Shown piece by piece: positions 31,240 to 43,605 of a DNA stretch of 64,000 nt (position 1 is the stretch's first letter; each line of letters starts with the position of its first letter). The position numbers and the translations under genes are program-made. This DNA is from Eleginops maclovinus (Eukaryota > Chordata > Actinopteri > Perciformes > Eleginopidae). The stretch is taken from the NCBI RefSeq assembly GCF_036324505.1, contig NC_086364.1:19950648-20014647 (forward strand). The letters are read 5' to 3'. Below the pieces are notes generated by a model. The model did no database searches and was not told where the DNA came from. It saw only the letters and a list, made by a program, of their open reading frames with translations.

Positions 31240-31700
31240 CGTACTTCCGGTGTTCCTCAGGGATCAATCCTGGGCCCATTGTTTCACGTTTTCCTCCTTA
31301 ATTTACTTTCGTGAATTTGCAGATGATACACAAGTGTGTCTTCCAGTTAAACCTGCTGATTCTATGAGGTTTGGCTTCCCTAACAGACTGATTTAAAGAT
31401 ATTTGGGTGTTTTTCACCATGAAACAATGGCAAGACTGAGATTCATCCCAACTGGAATAATGAAAGTAAAAATGCACTAAATCATCTTCAGTTTGCCCAA
31501 AATGCAGCTGCTCAAACTTGACCTGGAACTGACTTCCCATTGCTTTTATGGCACAATTATAAATAAATTATATTATTCCTTACAAAGACCTTAATTGATT
31601 GGCTCCAAGCTATATCTCTGACCTACTTTGTTAAACCAAGTTCTTCCTGCTTCACCAAACTTTGGATTTTGAACTTGGGTGACCATGCATTTTGTATAGT
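31240..31700 (+). mobile_element. Decayed L2-like LINE fragment
   Basis: The translated block TSGVPQGSILGPLFHVFLLN (31242 onward) is the conserved RT segment of L2/CR1-type LINEs. It is followed by ADDTQVCLPV in another frame near 31323 and LQFAQNAAAQT near 31489. Internal deletions and stops show an old, broken copy. Confidence 0.75.
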
Positions 31701-32189
31701 AATGCACCAAAACATTCATTACTTTATTTGTATTTTATTTCAGACTTCCTCGTATAATGTCCTCCAAAAATATGTTACGCTCCTTTAATGACTTGATTTT
31801 TTTATTACAACATATCTGGTTTTCTTTCCACCCTTTGGTCCAGTCCAAAATATCTCCATATATCCAATAATTGAACATAAACTATGCCAGTCAGGGGGTG
31901 CCTTTTTTCCAAGCTTTTCCTTAAAGGATTCCCATAATGTTAGACTGATCAAATTAAAACAAATCTATTATTTTTGTTCAATTCTCTCTCTCTACTTTAC
32001 GCCCTGTAAAGGTATCTGAAGTTATGCATTTCGCCGCCTCCCTTCCTTCCCTGCCCTATACGTTCAACGCACAATCGGACACCCGCCTTCCTAAAACCAA
32101 TGTCACTTTCTAATTGGCCTGCACAGAACATCGCAGTTCGCACAGCTGTTAATCTAAGCAGTTGGCAGAGGCAACGAGATTACGACAGT

Positions 32190-32400
32190 GACGGCGGCGG
32201 GCAGAGGGATGACAATCTGGAACAGCATGACGCAACGAGGGAGAAAGAAAAAAAAAGAAGTTTGAGTCTGGTGCAAAATCACTGTCCAAACATCTGTCAT
32301 TGAGCCAAATCCACAAATTAAAATGCCATTTAAAGATCTGTCACCTTTACATCGATGTATAGCGTGGATTCTGTGTAGTGAATGTTAATGAACAAGCGCA
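32190..32400. repeat. Dispersed repeat, copy 3 of 3
   Basis: CGGCGGGCAGAGGGATGACA, ATCTGGAACAGCATGACGC, AGGGAGAAAG and CTGTCCAAACATCTGTCA, then TGTAGTGAATGTTAATGAA. Same order and strand as copies 1 and 2, about 2.7 kb away. Confidence 0.65.
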
Positions 32401-32492
32401 TTTTCTGCAGTTTCATTCAAGCATCTGCTCGAGCATCACCCGCACAGGAATGCATTGGGTCTTCTCTCCCATTGCCACCCTCCTCTCTCCTT

Positions 32493-32498
<6 letters not shown>

Positions 32499-32586
<88 letters not shown>

Positions 32587-32608
32587 CAGAAGCACACACA
32601 GACACACA
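32499..32608. repeat. CA microsatellite, interrupted
   Basis: CA run with TA, CG and GAAG interruptions, the signature of an ageing tract. Confidence 0.96.
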
Positions 32609-33138
32609 GCGCTCTGGGAACCAATCACCATCGCCTGTTTCCAGGTCCTGTTTGTGAATGGGATTTTTACGGGAGGAGTGGAGGAGGCAAGGCACCGCTG
32701 CGTTTGTAGACATGCAGCTGCTTTCAGCATCCCATTCTCAAATCTGAATTATTTCCCCCACTCTGTTTTCTTCTCTATAATACATTTTTAATCCTTCTCT
32801 CACACCCTGATTTCCCTTTCTCCTTCTTCTTGAACTCCTTGATTCTTTTTTGTTTTTGTGTTTCTTTTTTAAAGCAGACTGTGAGTGCTGAATGAAAATA
32901 GCCTTCCTCTTTTCCAATGCTTTTAATTCACTTTTCCTCTGACACACCGTCACCGTCATCCTCCAGCAGTGTTTGCCTTTACATCTTTTTACTGTCATGC
33001 CACTCTGCCGTATTCTGCAGAACAGCATATACCCTTATTCTCCTCTTTCACACATCATCCCGTCTTCCTCCTAAAGCTGCGGCCGATGCATGCAATGTAA
33101 AAGACCGCTGACACACAGAGACATTTGTAGACACTTAC

Positions 33139-33214
33139 CTCCAGTGACAGGGACAGTGCTTCTGAGTCCTCAGTAGTTTGAAGGAAGACCGGCAAGCCTG
33201 CAAGCTTCTGGCGT
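33139..33214 (-). other. Possible exon of an unidentified minus-strand gene
   Basis: 76 nt bounded on the minus strand by a strong acceptor (long pyrimidine tract ending CTTCTCTCCAG) and a strong donor (CTGGAG|GTAAGTG). One frame is open throughout (RQKLAGLPVFLQTTEDSEAL, then SLSLE) and would end in phase 0. No family is recognised and no partner exon was found, so this could be chance beside a pyrimidine-rich repeat, or a noncoding exon. Confidence 0.25.
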
Positions 33215-33217
33215 CTG

Positions 33218-33625
33218 GAGAGAAGTGAAGGACAGGAAGAGATGGAGAGAGAAAGAGAGAGAGAAAAGAAAAGAGACAGTGGAGATAGTGAGACCTGTCA
33301 AGAGTGAAAGATAAAGTGGGCAGGAGAAGGCGGTCTGTGCGATACAAGAAGAGGTGGAAGAGGAAGAGGAGGAGGAGGAGGAGGGTGCTCTGGCTGGCTG
33401 GAGGTGAGATGAAGGAGAGAAAGAGAGGGAGAGAGAGATAAAGGACCAGAGAGGGAGAGAGAGTGAGGGTGCGCTGGATTGGGATAGGAGGGGATTGTGT
33501 GATGTTTGAGAGGAGGAGGAGGAGGAGGAGGAGGGATTGCAGGGAGTGGAGGAAGAGGAAAGTTGGAGAGAGGAGGGAGGAAGGACGGGTGAGGATGCAG
33601 TCAGAAGAGAGAGAGGCAGAAAAGG
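33218..33625. repeat. Polypurine/polypyrimidine tract
   Basis: The + strand is mostly A and G over about 400 bp: GAGAGAAAGAGAGAGAG, several (GGA)n runs at 33366-33390 and 33508-33535, and GAGAGAGAG blocks. The long translated frames here are artefacts of this composition. Confidence 0.85.
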
Positions 33626-34247
33626 TAAAAAATGAAACATTATGTTCACTCGCTTTAATCTGTTGGATGTTACTACACAGCTCTTTCTTTACTGTACTGT
33701 CATGTGATCGTCACAAACAAATACAAGTGCAACCATGGACACACCTCAGACCGAACAACTCACACAGGCGGCTTCGAATGTTACGTAACCAATGTCAATT
33801 AAAACTCTTCAGCCAGAATTGCCTACAGTGTTTTCTACCCACAGCTGCTTTAGTATACAAAGCTCCTTCACTTCATGACATCAGCAGCATTTGAAGGCAA
33901 GAAGAGTGATAAACCTTCAGCTAAGATGTGCAGTGCTCAGCGATTCCTTTAGAAAAACGTTTTGCCGTTCATGGCTGCGAACAATAGGAGCTGTACATCG
34001 ACAGCAGTGGGTTTGAGCATGCAGACGGGCAGAATATGTATGGCCCTTTATGCGAACTGCAAATCATACGTTTCCACAGAAGCGTTGTCCCTGAGCGCTC
34101 GGGCAGCACTATCAACGCTTTCCTCATAACTAGTTCAGACTTCTACAGATGTTTCCGGTTAAAGCCTGGTAATTACTGGCTATCACCTGCCCTGCATGTG
34201 TGTGGTTGTTTGTGCATGTATATCATCATTGCTTGAGCATGAATATA

Positions 34248-34379
<132 letters not shown>

Positions 34380-34390
34380 CACCAAAAAAA

Positions 34391-34442
34391 GAAATTTCCC
34401 TTCAAGGGATTAATAAAGTACATCTTCTTCTTCTTCCTCTAA
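34391..34442 (+). repeat. Retroelement tail-like fragment with TTC copies
   Basis: AATTTCCCTTCAAGGGATTA is a small hairpin followed by ATAAAG and CTTCTTCTTCTTCC. This resembles the 3' tail of fish LINE/SINE copies. It lies between a TG tract and the L2 remnant. Confidence 0.4.
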
Positions 34443-34444
34443 AG

Positions 34445-35300
34445 GAAACACAGCGCCGATTACAGAGATAAGTTGCCACAGCTATGCAGATGATACTCAA
34501 ATTGATATAACAATTTCACCAGGAGACTATGCCCCAATTAAAACACTGATTAAGTGCATTGAGCAAGTCAATGACTGGATGAGTCAGAACTTTCTCCAAT
34601 TAAACAAAGATAACACAGAGGTTATGGTTTTTGGAGCCAAGGAGGAAAGATCAGAGCTTCAATCGTTAAAACTCAATACAACAAATAAGGCAAGAAATCT
34701 AGGTGTAGTCATGGACTCAGAGCTGAACTTCAACAGTCAAATGACTAAATCAGCCTACTATCACCTGAAGAACATATCTAGGATTAAAAGACTAATGACA
34801 CAGCAGGATTTGGAAAAACTAGTCCATGTGTTTATCTTCAGTAGACTGGACTACTGTAACGGTGTCTTCACAGGCCTCACTAAATTTATCAGAAAGCTGC
34901 AGCTGATTCAGAACGCTGCTGCTGGAGTCCTCACTAACACTGAGAGAGTGGACCACATCAGTCCAGTTCTGAAGTCTCTACACTAGCTTCCTGTCGGTCA
35001 AATAATTGATTTTAAAATACTGCTTTTGGGTTAGGCCCAGAAAACATGAACGGTCTCCTGCCAAATTATCAACCATCCAGGGAGTCTCTGGTCTTCTGGG
35101 ATGGGTCTGCTTTCTGTCCCAAGAGTGAAAACTAAAAAAGGAGAAGCAGCGTTTAGCTTCTATGCCCCCACTATCTGGAATAAACTCCCAGAATCCTGCA
35201 GGTCGGCTACAACTCTTGCTATTTTCAAAACCAGACTGAAAAACGTAACGACATCAGGCTTCAAAGATGGACTAGGGCGCATCTTAGCCTCTTTCTGACT
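34445..35300 (+). mobile_element. L2-clade LINE remnant (end of reverse transcriptase ORF)
   Basis: The frame begins inside the RT palm domain with SYADDTQID and continues [51 protein letters not shown] and [13 protein letters not shown] to a stop at about 34986. A shifted frame (35101-35298) adds GLLSVPRVKTKKGEAAFSFY and APTIWNKLPESCR. These are typical of fish L2-type LINEs. It is 5'-truncated next to a TG microsatellite and frame-shifted near 35000, hence inactive. Confidence 0.85.
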
Positions 35301-36524
35301 CAGCCGTAGCGCCAAAGACAACAACAGTGGATTGAGCACGTAATGAACGAGGCTTCTGTACGGCCTCTTAAGCTGCATCCACATTATTTTAGATGTGCTC
35401 TTTGCTGACTGCACGGTTGGGTGCAAAGCCGTGTGGTAAAAACTGTCAGTAAAGTTTGGTTTCCGTGGTTAGCACCCTTGCTAGGTTGCACCGCTACATA
35501 CAGTGTTTATCTGTGGGTACAGCGCAGAGTCAATTTGGAGCAGTAGGTGACACCAACGGTAGTGCTTCTGCTTAGTCGATCAGCGGCAACTTCAGTTCAG
35601 AGTAATTTACCACTTGTCATGTGAATGAAGCTTTATGTAAACTGCAAATATTGTTTTTCCGAGCACCAGCCATGGAAATGTAACGAGACCAGTGGTTCCA
35701 GTGGTTGTAGAATGCCTTATTCTGAAATCCTAGTATCGAGGATATTTTTACTTGGAGGTAATAACCAAACGTTTGCATGAGCGCTGTCGCCTCTCAGTGT
35801 GCGACCTTAATAATGATTTTTAAAAGGGAAAAAAAACATGATTAGAAATGAATGCGTCCATCAGCCCCCCTGGACCAGCCGTCACATGCACCTGTACCTG
35901 GAGACAATCAATTTCAGAGTGGAGAAAATGTCCTTCCATCCAATAAATCACACTGTAATCCAATCCTGTGCTGGTGTGTTGCAATTAACTTTGGAGCAAT
36001 ATCTTAGACTCAGGCAGAGAAAAGACGGACAGAGTAAAAGGCAAAATAAGGTGAAGAAATAAGAGCTGAACGAGTTTCCTGAGATGAATTGGGGAACGTG
36101 GCACGCTACAGAAAGGGGGATGCAGTGATAATGATAGAGGGCACTGCAGGCCACATGGAGAGCAGAAGAAGAGGAGCAGATTGGCCTCTGGCTGAATGCA
36201 CTCAGGGATGAAAGGGTGGCGAAGAAAACAAAGCAAGCAAGGGAGGAAAGAAAAAAGGAGGATGAATGCAGGTGTGGAATCCGCTCATCGGTCTTGTGCT
36301 TTTCATACATTCTTGTGAAGGTATAATGTGAAAAGTGACATAGTGATGCAGACCGCACGCAACCTAGAACCAAGTTACAGTCATGGATTATGAAACCGTA
36401 GGCCTCTGGGCACAGACAAGTAAAAAACACCCCCTCCTCCACCCAGCCCTTCCTACGGGGGAAGCAAGACTCCAAGTGACACAAACCATACCGCATCACT
36501 TTTTGGAGCCGTTTGTCTCCTTTC

Positions 36525-36635
36525 CTGCATCTCTTTATAGTCTTTTTTGTCATTGCCATGCATCTCTATTTGCATCTCTTTGTGGTAATTTTGCTTCATA
36601 TGTTTGTAGTTGTTTTGTGTCTCTTTGTAGCAGGG
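36525..36635. repeat. Degenerate minisatellite with CATCTCTTTGTGGT units
   Basis: Units of about 25-30 bp such as TTGCATCTCTTTGTGG and TAATTTTGCTTCATATG. The same type covers 63750-64000; a weaker version is at about 36900-37050. Confidence 0.55.
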
Positions 36636-38098
36636 GGATGGAGAAACGACTGACCTCATTTCCATGGAAGGATGTAGCATGGGCCAAGGAGGAAACCATT
36701 AAAATATGGAGTGGATCTTAATCACAGACAATTGTGTTTCACTCTTGGTTGCAGAAAATCAGTGTCCCATTTAGTGTTTTTCCCAAACTTATTTGGGGTT
36801 TGAAGTATAAATGTCTTCTTCTCTTTGCTAGTTTGTTTCTTCACAGTTTTTTGGAGGGTTTTTATTGAATCTGTCTGGTTGTGTTTCCTCTTTTTTACTT
36901 ATATTTATCTTTCTGGGGTGGTTTTTGTCACTTTGTAATCATCTTCTTAGTCATAGTTTAGCATTTCCTTGTGGTCATCCTTTGTCCTTGCTTGTGTTTG
37001 TGGCCACTTTGCTTCTGTATTACTCCCTCCATGTCTTTCACATGTGATTGACTTGCCCCTGTCGGTGACTGTTTTAACTTCTCAGGCAAATGAATCCCTC
37101 GCTGAACGCGCTGAAGATGTGAAGCATGGTAAAGTACCTTCCGGACATGGTTTTTGGAATAAGCTCCTGATTTACGGGTCGAGTCTCATTCGTCACAGTA
37201 GGACCTGAGGGGCATGAAAGGACCAGCAGTAATGAAGATGAGATGCTTTGGAAAATCTTTTTTTATATTCCGTGTCAGAGGTCCGGGTCAGCCGCAGTAA
37301 TCTGGAAATAGCAATAGGCGAGGATTCATTTTCTTAAGGTGAGGCTTAATTTGCTCAAGGACACTTCATCAGGGTGGAAGCTGGCAGAGCCTAAACCTGG
37401 GACTGCTTGTCTCCTTTTTAAAAATAGCTGTTTAAACACCTCACTGAAAATTGGTGGTCCTTTTCCACTAAAGCCTGCTAAAGAAACCCGTACACAGATT
37501 CAGAAAAATCCAAACTGGCCCAAGGCTTGCCTGTAATGTGTTGTCAGGGCCCCAATTTGGCCAGGGGCAGCACTTAGTCATCCACTGTGGGATCTTTAGG
37601 AGAACCAGCCTCCAGAATGTGAACTTCTTTAGCATAACCAATCCCAGAAGCTTCCGTGAATTGCTTTGACATACTTCCAACAGTACCATGGGATAGTATA
37701 TAGCTGCCTGTTCGCACATGCGCAGCAGAAATCAGGTTTCCGGTACGGAACGGGTAGGGACAGCCACTGGCAATCTAAGTGGAAGTGAGAACACAATCTC
37801 AAAGATGAAGAGTAAATAAAAAACACGTCTTATTATTAATTCAGAAAAAGCTCATTTTTGGATTCAACACTTTTTTTGTCAGAGCTTTCTGGGGCAGCAA
37901 TTGTCAGAGAGAGAAGTGGCTCTACTATCAATCCTCACAGGCCATTACATGCATAGTTAAGTGAATGCTTTTGAGTGCTCATGTCATTTCAATGGCTGCA
38001 TGCAACAGTGCTGTCACCCGAATTCATTTCAGTTCCTAGACCTGCTTTAAACAGGCAGTAATGGAAGGCAACTGTGCTGTGACGGTAATAATATCAAC

Positions 38099-38258
<160 letters not shown>

Positions 38259-40324
38259 CCCTGTGATAGAGAGAGAAGGCCCAGAATTAATGAGACAGGA
38301 GGAAGAGCGCTAGACGTGTCTCCAGCAGTTGTTTATCAGCGCAGAGCACTCCGCTTAGATTAAACTACAACTACTTTATAATTACTCTAATGTATTCTTA
38401 TTGGACAATGTCTTTCCTAATAAAGACTCCAATAATTGACTTTCTCCCTGCTCCAGCCCTCCCTCGGAAACACTCACTATTGATCTCATTAATTTACATT
38501 ACATTCTCATTAGCCCTGAAGAGTAATTCATTTTACACCAGCACGATGGTGGCCGTGCAATGGTGGAAGCAGCGTTATTACTAAACAACAGATTGGTCTA
38601 ATCACTACTGTGTACAAATGCCATGAGTAATTCAAATATCCTACAAATATTTATTCATTAACCTGTATTTAAATCCCTTAATACAATGATTTAAAATGCA
38701 AGATACCATCCTTTAAGATGACTTGTCTTTGTGGAAATCAAACTGCTTCCTGTTTTAAATTGCAATTTATGATGTGAGGTGTGTTTATTCATGGGGAGAT
38801 TCCTCTTTCATCTGAAGTGCAATCCATTTTCCAGCCTCAAACGGTGTTTTCATTATCATACTACCCTGAATGTGGACATTTCTCAAGAAGACATGGCCAA
38901 AAGGATGAATATGTATCTCTAAATTCAGTCTGAAAACTAATGAGACCATCAATTCCTACTCCGCCCTGTTGAAGCTACACATGGCAAGATTTAACAATGG
39001 CACATCTCTCTTACCAGTGTAAATCAGAATGTAGGACAGCAGCAACTCCTGTTGCACGAATGAGTCTTAAGAACCCAGGAATGAGTTAGCATTCCTTTAA
39101 ACACTTCCTGTGTCCACGTCTCGAAGCTGTTTGACTGACGACAGCATTAGCAGCCTTTAGCTTTGCGCCATGGTCTTGAAGAGATGCTAACGTTAAGCAG
39201 ATTGTTTTTACTCTAATGTGAAGATTAACCCGTTTGATTGAAAATAAAATGGGGAAATCCATCGCTTTTGTTAGCCCTGGGTACGTCATCACTCTACAGC
39301 TGTATTTAAGTATGTTTTTTATAGGCTCCCTACAATATCGGCAAAGCGTTTTAGTTTAGGAATGTATTTTCTGTTGTGTGTACAGTAGGTCTAGTTTGTG
39401 AAGTGTGTATGTGTGTGTATCTGTGGAATGCACTGTGGCTGTGACATTTAATTTGGAGACCACGGTCTGTGGGACGGATGTGATTTACCAAAAAAGCGAG
39501 GATAAAGTCTTTCAAACAGAAAGCGATTATAAAACCCCCAGAGGTGTTTGCATAATTACATAAAACAAACCTCTGGCACTGGATGTGATTGAGACATCTC
39601 TCCGTGCATGTGTTTGTATGTATGAATATTCAGACCTACTTGTGAAGGTCCTGTGTGTTGCACTGAGTGAACACCTGAATTCCAACTTAAAATAAAGGTT
39701 CATCTTCTTCTTGTTTGATTCTGGGAGGTCTGTAGGAGTCTAGCTCTTTGACCACTGGATTAAAAAATATATATTTTGAGCAAAAATTGAAATATAAACT
39801 AAATGCATTTCATTGTCATTACTGTATATCGTCTATCTACATCAGAGGTGTGATTTTACTGTGATACCAAACAGCAGTTGTAGCATGCGATCACTAGAGG
39901 GCAAGATTGAAGTTGTAATTGCACGCTGCGTGGAATATGGCATTATTACACTGTTGAGTCATTTTAGTGTTGCTTTATCGCATGATTACGGTGCGATCAG
40001 GTAGGAGTGATTAGCTGAAGCATATGAAACTAAACACCGTGCATGCACAGTAAGGAGTAGAATAGGACCTGTGTCTAATTTCTTAAAGTAAAGGGACCTG
40101 TGTGCCACATTTTCACATGACCAGCCCTATAGGCCTATATTAATATATTTAAGTCCGTCAAGACATTTGACGCCTTGCCTTTTGGACAGTTTATAAAATA
40201 TGTTCAGATCAGCAAGATGATTGGCGAGTTCCTCATTGTTTCTAAGAATTAGAGGAAGCGTTTACTTTTTTTTTTTGAAGGTCTCTCGAGAAAGAAGTTA
40301 TTCTAGTCTTCCCAATGTTTCTGG

Positions 40325-40470
40325 GCCATGCCAAACCACTTGTGAAGTGTAGCAACAGTTCTTCGTATTGAAATGAAGTGGAAAACATGTGCCTTAACAG
40401 GCTTAAAATGGAGGACGTCATTGTTTTAAGACCCTTAAACATGTGGCATCTAAGAGTTTGTTTGTCTCGT
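40325..40470. repeat. Direct repeat, copy 1
   Basis: CACTTGTGAAGTGTAGCAAC through CATGTGGCATCTAAGAGTTT is nearly identical to 40745-40870. Few substitutions separate the copies, which suggests a fairly recent duplication. Confidence 0.8.
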
Positions 40471-40574
40471 TTTGTCTGTGATCTGTCAGAAAACATCAGA
40501 GCCTTTCAGCCATACTGAGGTGACAAGCGTTACTATGGCATGAATGTGATGCATGCTGTTGTAAAGTCCATGTG

Positions 40575-40741
40575 GCATGTGTGACACTTCGTCTTGTTTT
40601 TCATTTGTGTCTTTTTCTATTTACTTGTTTTATTTTGTTCTTTTGAGTATTGTTTCTGTTGCACAGTATCTTAATGCTATTACTGTTTTTCACTATTTGT
40701 AATTGCCTTGAGATGAAATGTGTTAGATTAATAAACATGCA
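40575..40741 (+). mobile_element. LINE/SINE 3'-tail fragment between two direct repeats
   Basis: T-rich stretch ending TAATTGCCTTGAGATGAAAT and TTAATAAACATGC, the same tail type as at 475-655. It sits immediately before the second copy of a ~125-bp direct repeat. Confidence 0.45.
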
Positions 40742-40744
40742 AAA

Positions 40745-40872
40745 CCCCTTGTGAAGTGTAGCAACAGTTCTTCGTATTGAAATGAAGTAGAAAACATGTG
40801 CATCAACAGGCTGGAAATGAAGGACATGTGATTGTTTTAAGACCCTTAAACATGTGGCATCTAAGAGTTTTT
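40745..40872. repeat. Direct repeat, copy 2
   Basis: Second copy of the block at 40325-40470, directly after a retroelement-like tail ending at 40741. It differs by a handful of bases (GTGGAAAAC/GTAGAAAAC, CTTAAAATGGAGG/CTGGAAATGAAGG). Confidence 0.8.
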
Positions 40873-41277
40873 TCTATGAGTGTTTCTTGCAACAGTGAAT
40901 GCTAGAGAACGCCAATACGTTTTAAAACCAAGGTGTTAAGTGTTGTGAGAGTTGATTGCTGATTCATGACTTCGCAGCAGTAAAATGAGGAATTGGTCAA
41001 GATATATCTTAACTCACCATCAGCTTTTCTCTGGTGGAGGCGTTTGTTAGTACTAAGTCGTACAGCGAGAGGAAATGAAAGAGACAGACATGATTGTTTT
41101 TAATGTACTACTGTTATAGAAGCTTGTACAACAGGCTTTTGCAATACTGTGTTTTTGATTTGGACATATAAAGCAAATAAAGCTTCTTTGAATCTGACAG
41201 ATGAGATAGACAGAGTAGGCGAAGATCAGCTTTGAACAACAAGTACAATGACAACAACAAAACAACAAATTCAGTAA

Positions 41278-43000
41278 CCATCCATCCATCCATCCATCCA
41301 TCCATCTTCTCCCGCTTTTCCGTCAGGGTCGCGGAGGTAGCAGCTCCAGCAGAGAGCCCCAAACTTTCCTTTCCCTGGCCACATCAACCAGCTCTGACTC
41401 CAGGGATTCCAAGGCGCTCCCAGGCCAGCGAAGAGATATAATCCCTCCACCTGGTCCTAGGTCTACCCCTCGGTCTCTTCCCAGCTGGACGTGCCTGGAA
41501 CACCTCCCTGGGGAGGCGCCCCGGTGGCATCCTCACTAGGTGCCCGAACCACCTCAACTGGATCCTTTCAACGCGAAGGAGCAGCGGTTCTACTCAGAGT
41601 CCCTCCCGGATGACTGAACTTCTCACCTTATCCCTAAGGGAGATGCCAGCCACCCTGCGGAGAAATCCCATTTCGGCCGCTTGTATCCGCGATCTCGTTC
41701 TTTCGGTCATGACCCATCCTTCATGACCATAGGTGAGGGTAGGAACGAAGATGGCCCGGTAGACAGAGAGCTTTGCCTTCTGGCTCAGCTCTCTTTTCGT
41801 CACAACGGTGCGGTAAAGCGACTGCAGTACCGCTCCCGCTGCTCCGATTCTCCGGCCCATCTCACGCTCCATTGTTCCCTCACTCGAGGAACAAGACCCT
41901 GAGACTTGAACTCCTTCACTTGGGGTAAGGCTTCATTCCCTACCTGGAGTGGACAGTCCATCGGTTTCCTGCTGAGAACCATGGCCTCAGATTTGGAGGT
42001 GCTTCACACTCGGCCGCGAACCGATCCAGTGAGTGCTGAAGGTCACATACCGATGAAGCCATTAGGACCACATCATCTGCAAAAAGCAGTGGTGCAATCC
42101 TTAGCCCACCGAACTGCAAACCCCCTCCCCCACGACTACGTCTCGAAATCCTGTCCATGAATATCACAAACAGGATTGGTGACAAAGCGCAGCCCTGGCG
42201 GAGGCCAACCCTCACCGGAAATCGGTCCGACGTGCTGCCGAGGACCCGGACACAGCTCTCGCTTTGAGAGTACAGAGATTGGATGGCCCTGAGCAGAGAC
42301 CCCCTCACCCCATACTCCCGCAGCACCTCCCACAGTATCTCCCTGGGAACCCGGTCATACGCCTTCTCCAAATCCACAAAGCACATGTAGACCGGATGAG
42401 CGTACTCCCAGGCCCCCTCCAGGATCCTTGCGAGAGTGAAAAGCTGGTCCATCGTTCCACGACCAGGACAAAAACCGCATTGTTCCTCTTCAATCTGAGG
42501 TTCGACAATCGGCCGGACCCTCCTTTCCAGCACCTTAGAGTAAACTTTCCCGGGGAGGCTGAGTAATGTGATGCCTCTGTAATTGGCACACACCCTCTGA
42601 TCCCCCTTTTTAAAGAGAGGAACCACCACCCCGGTCTACCACTCCTTCGGTACTGTTTCCGACTTCCACGCAATGTTGATGAGACGTGTCAACCATGACA
42701 GTCCCTCAACACCCAGAGCCTTCAGCATTTCTGGGCGGATCTCATCCACCCCCGGGGCTTTGCCACTGTGGAGCTGTTTAACTACCTCAGTGACTTCCCC
42801 CCCGTGAGATTGGAATTGATCCCCCTTCATACTCCAGCTCCGCCTCTAACATAGAGTGCGGAGTTGTCGGATTCAGGAGTTCCTCAAAGTGTTCCTTCCA
42901 CCGCCCTAACACCCTATCAGTTGAGGTCAACAGCGCCCCATCCTTACTGTACACAGCTTGGATGGTACCCTGCTTCCCCCTCCTGAGGTGCCCCGTGTGA
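41278..43000 (-). mobile_element. Rex3-like (RTE clade) LINE, 5'-truncated and inactivated
   Basis: Read on the minus strand, it encodes a non-LTR reverse transcriptase: KAPGVDEIRPEML, NYRGITLLSLPGKVYSK, CFVDLEKAYDRVPRE, GLRQGCALSPILF and FADDVVLMASS, then the C-terminal block TLTYGHEGWVMTER. The frame is broken by an in-frame stop after VPKEW (about 42636) and shifts near 41940 and 41870, so it is dead. The 3' end finishes in GATG tetranucleotide copies (CATC on the + strand at 41278-41305), which is characteristic of Rex3 in fish. The endonuclease part is absent. The 5' boundary near 43000 is approximate. Confidence 0.87.
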
Positions 43001-43605
43001 GGTTAAAACATCAATGTTGACATATCTGAATCTCCGTGCGTAAGAAAACAAATGTAACGGAGCTAGCCGGGATCTTCATACTTACTAAGGAGATTTTTTT
43101 TACACCACAACATTTTCCACGTATCTAAAACTACGACAAACAAAAACGGGACTTTCAGGTTGTTTAGTACATATCAAAATAAAGAAGTTAAATACATCCT
43201 TCATTTGAACCCACACAATGATCTTTGAATAAACCTAACAAAGCATTTTTTATTTTACGTGGAATTACACATTCGTATCTAAAACAGTAACGAAAGAGAC
43301 AATTGATTTCCCTCAAAGCATAGAAGAGGAAGTTTTGTTGAATGGGAACATTATTTCAGACACATTTTTCTAAACAAAGACTTCAAATAGTGCTCAACCG
43401 GTCGAAACAGGTGAACAGTTTCATTGTATTTATCCCACTGGCCTTAAGATGTGCGACATAACTGAGTGTTTGGGATGTACTGTATTTAGTGATATTGAAA
43501 CCCATGTGGGTTGGTTGTGGCTGCTCTGACTCAAAATTGAACTTTCTGCACCTGAAAGCAGTAAACCAGAATGACTCAATATTATAAGTAACTGTAACAA
43601 TACAT

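Noticed and set aside
33170..33649. 159-codon Ser/Leu/Pro-rich minus-strand frame
   Set aside because: Composition follows the polypyrimidine tract; no domain, no start context, no splice partner.
35948..36559. 203-codon minus-strand frame
   Set aside because: Low-complexity Phe/Ser/Cys/His content from pyrimidine-rich DNA; no recognisable motif.
41940..42629. Reverse transcriptase frame as a host or defence-related gene
   Set aside because: Sequence motifs, flanking dead frames and the GATG tail show it is part of a Rex3-type LINE.
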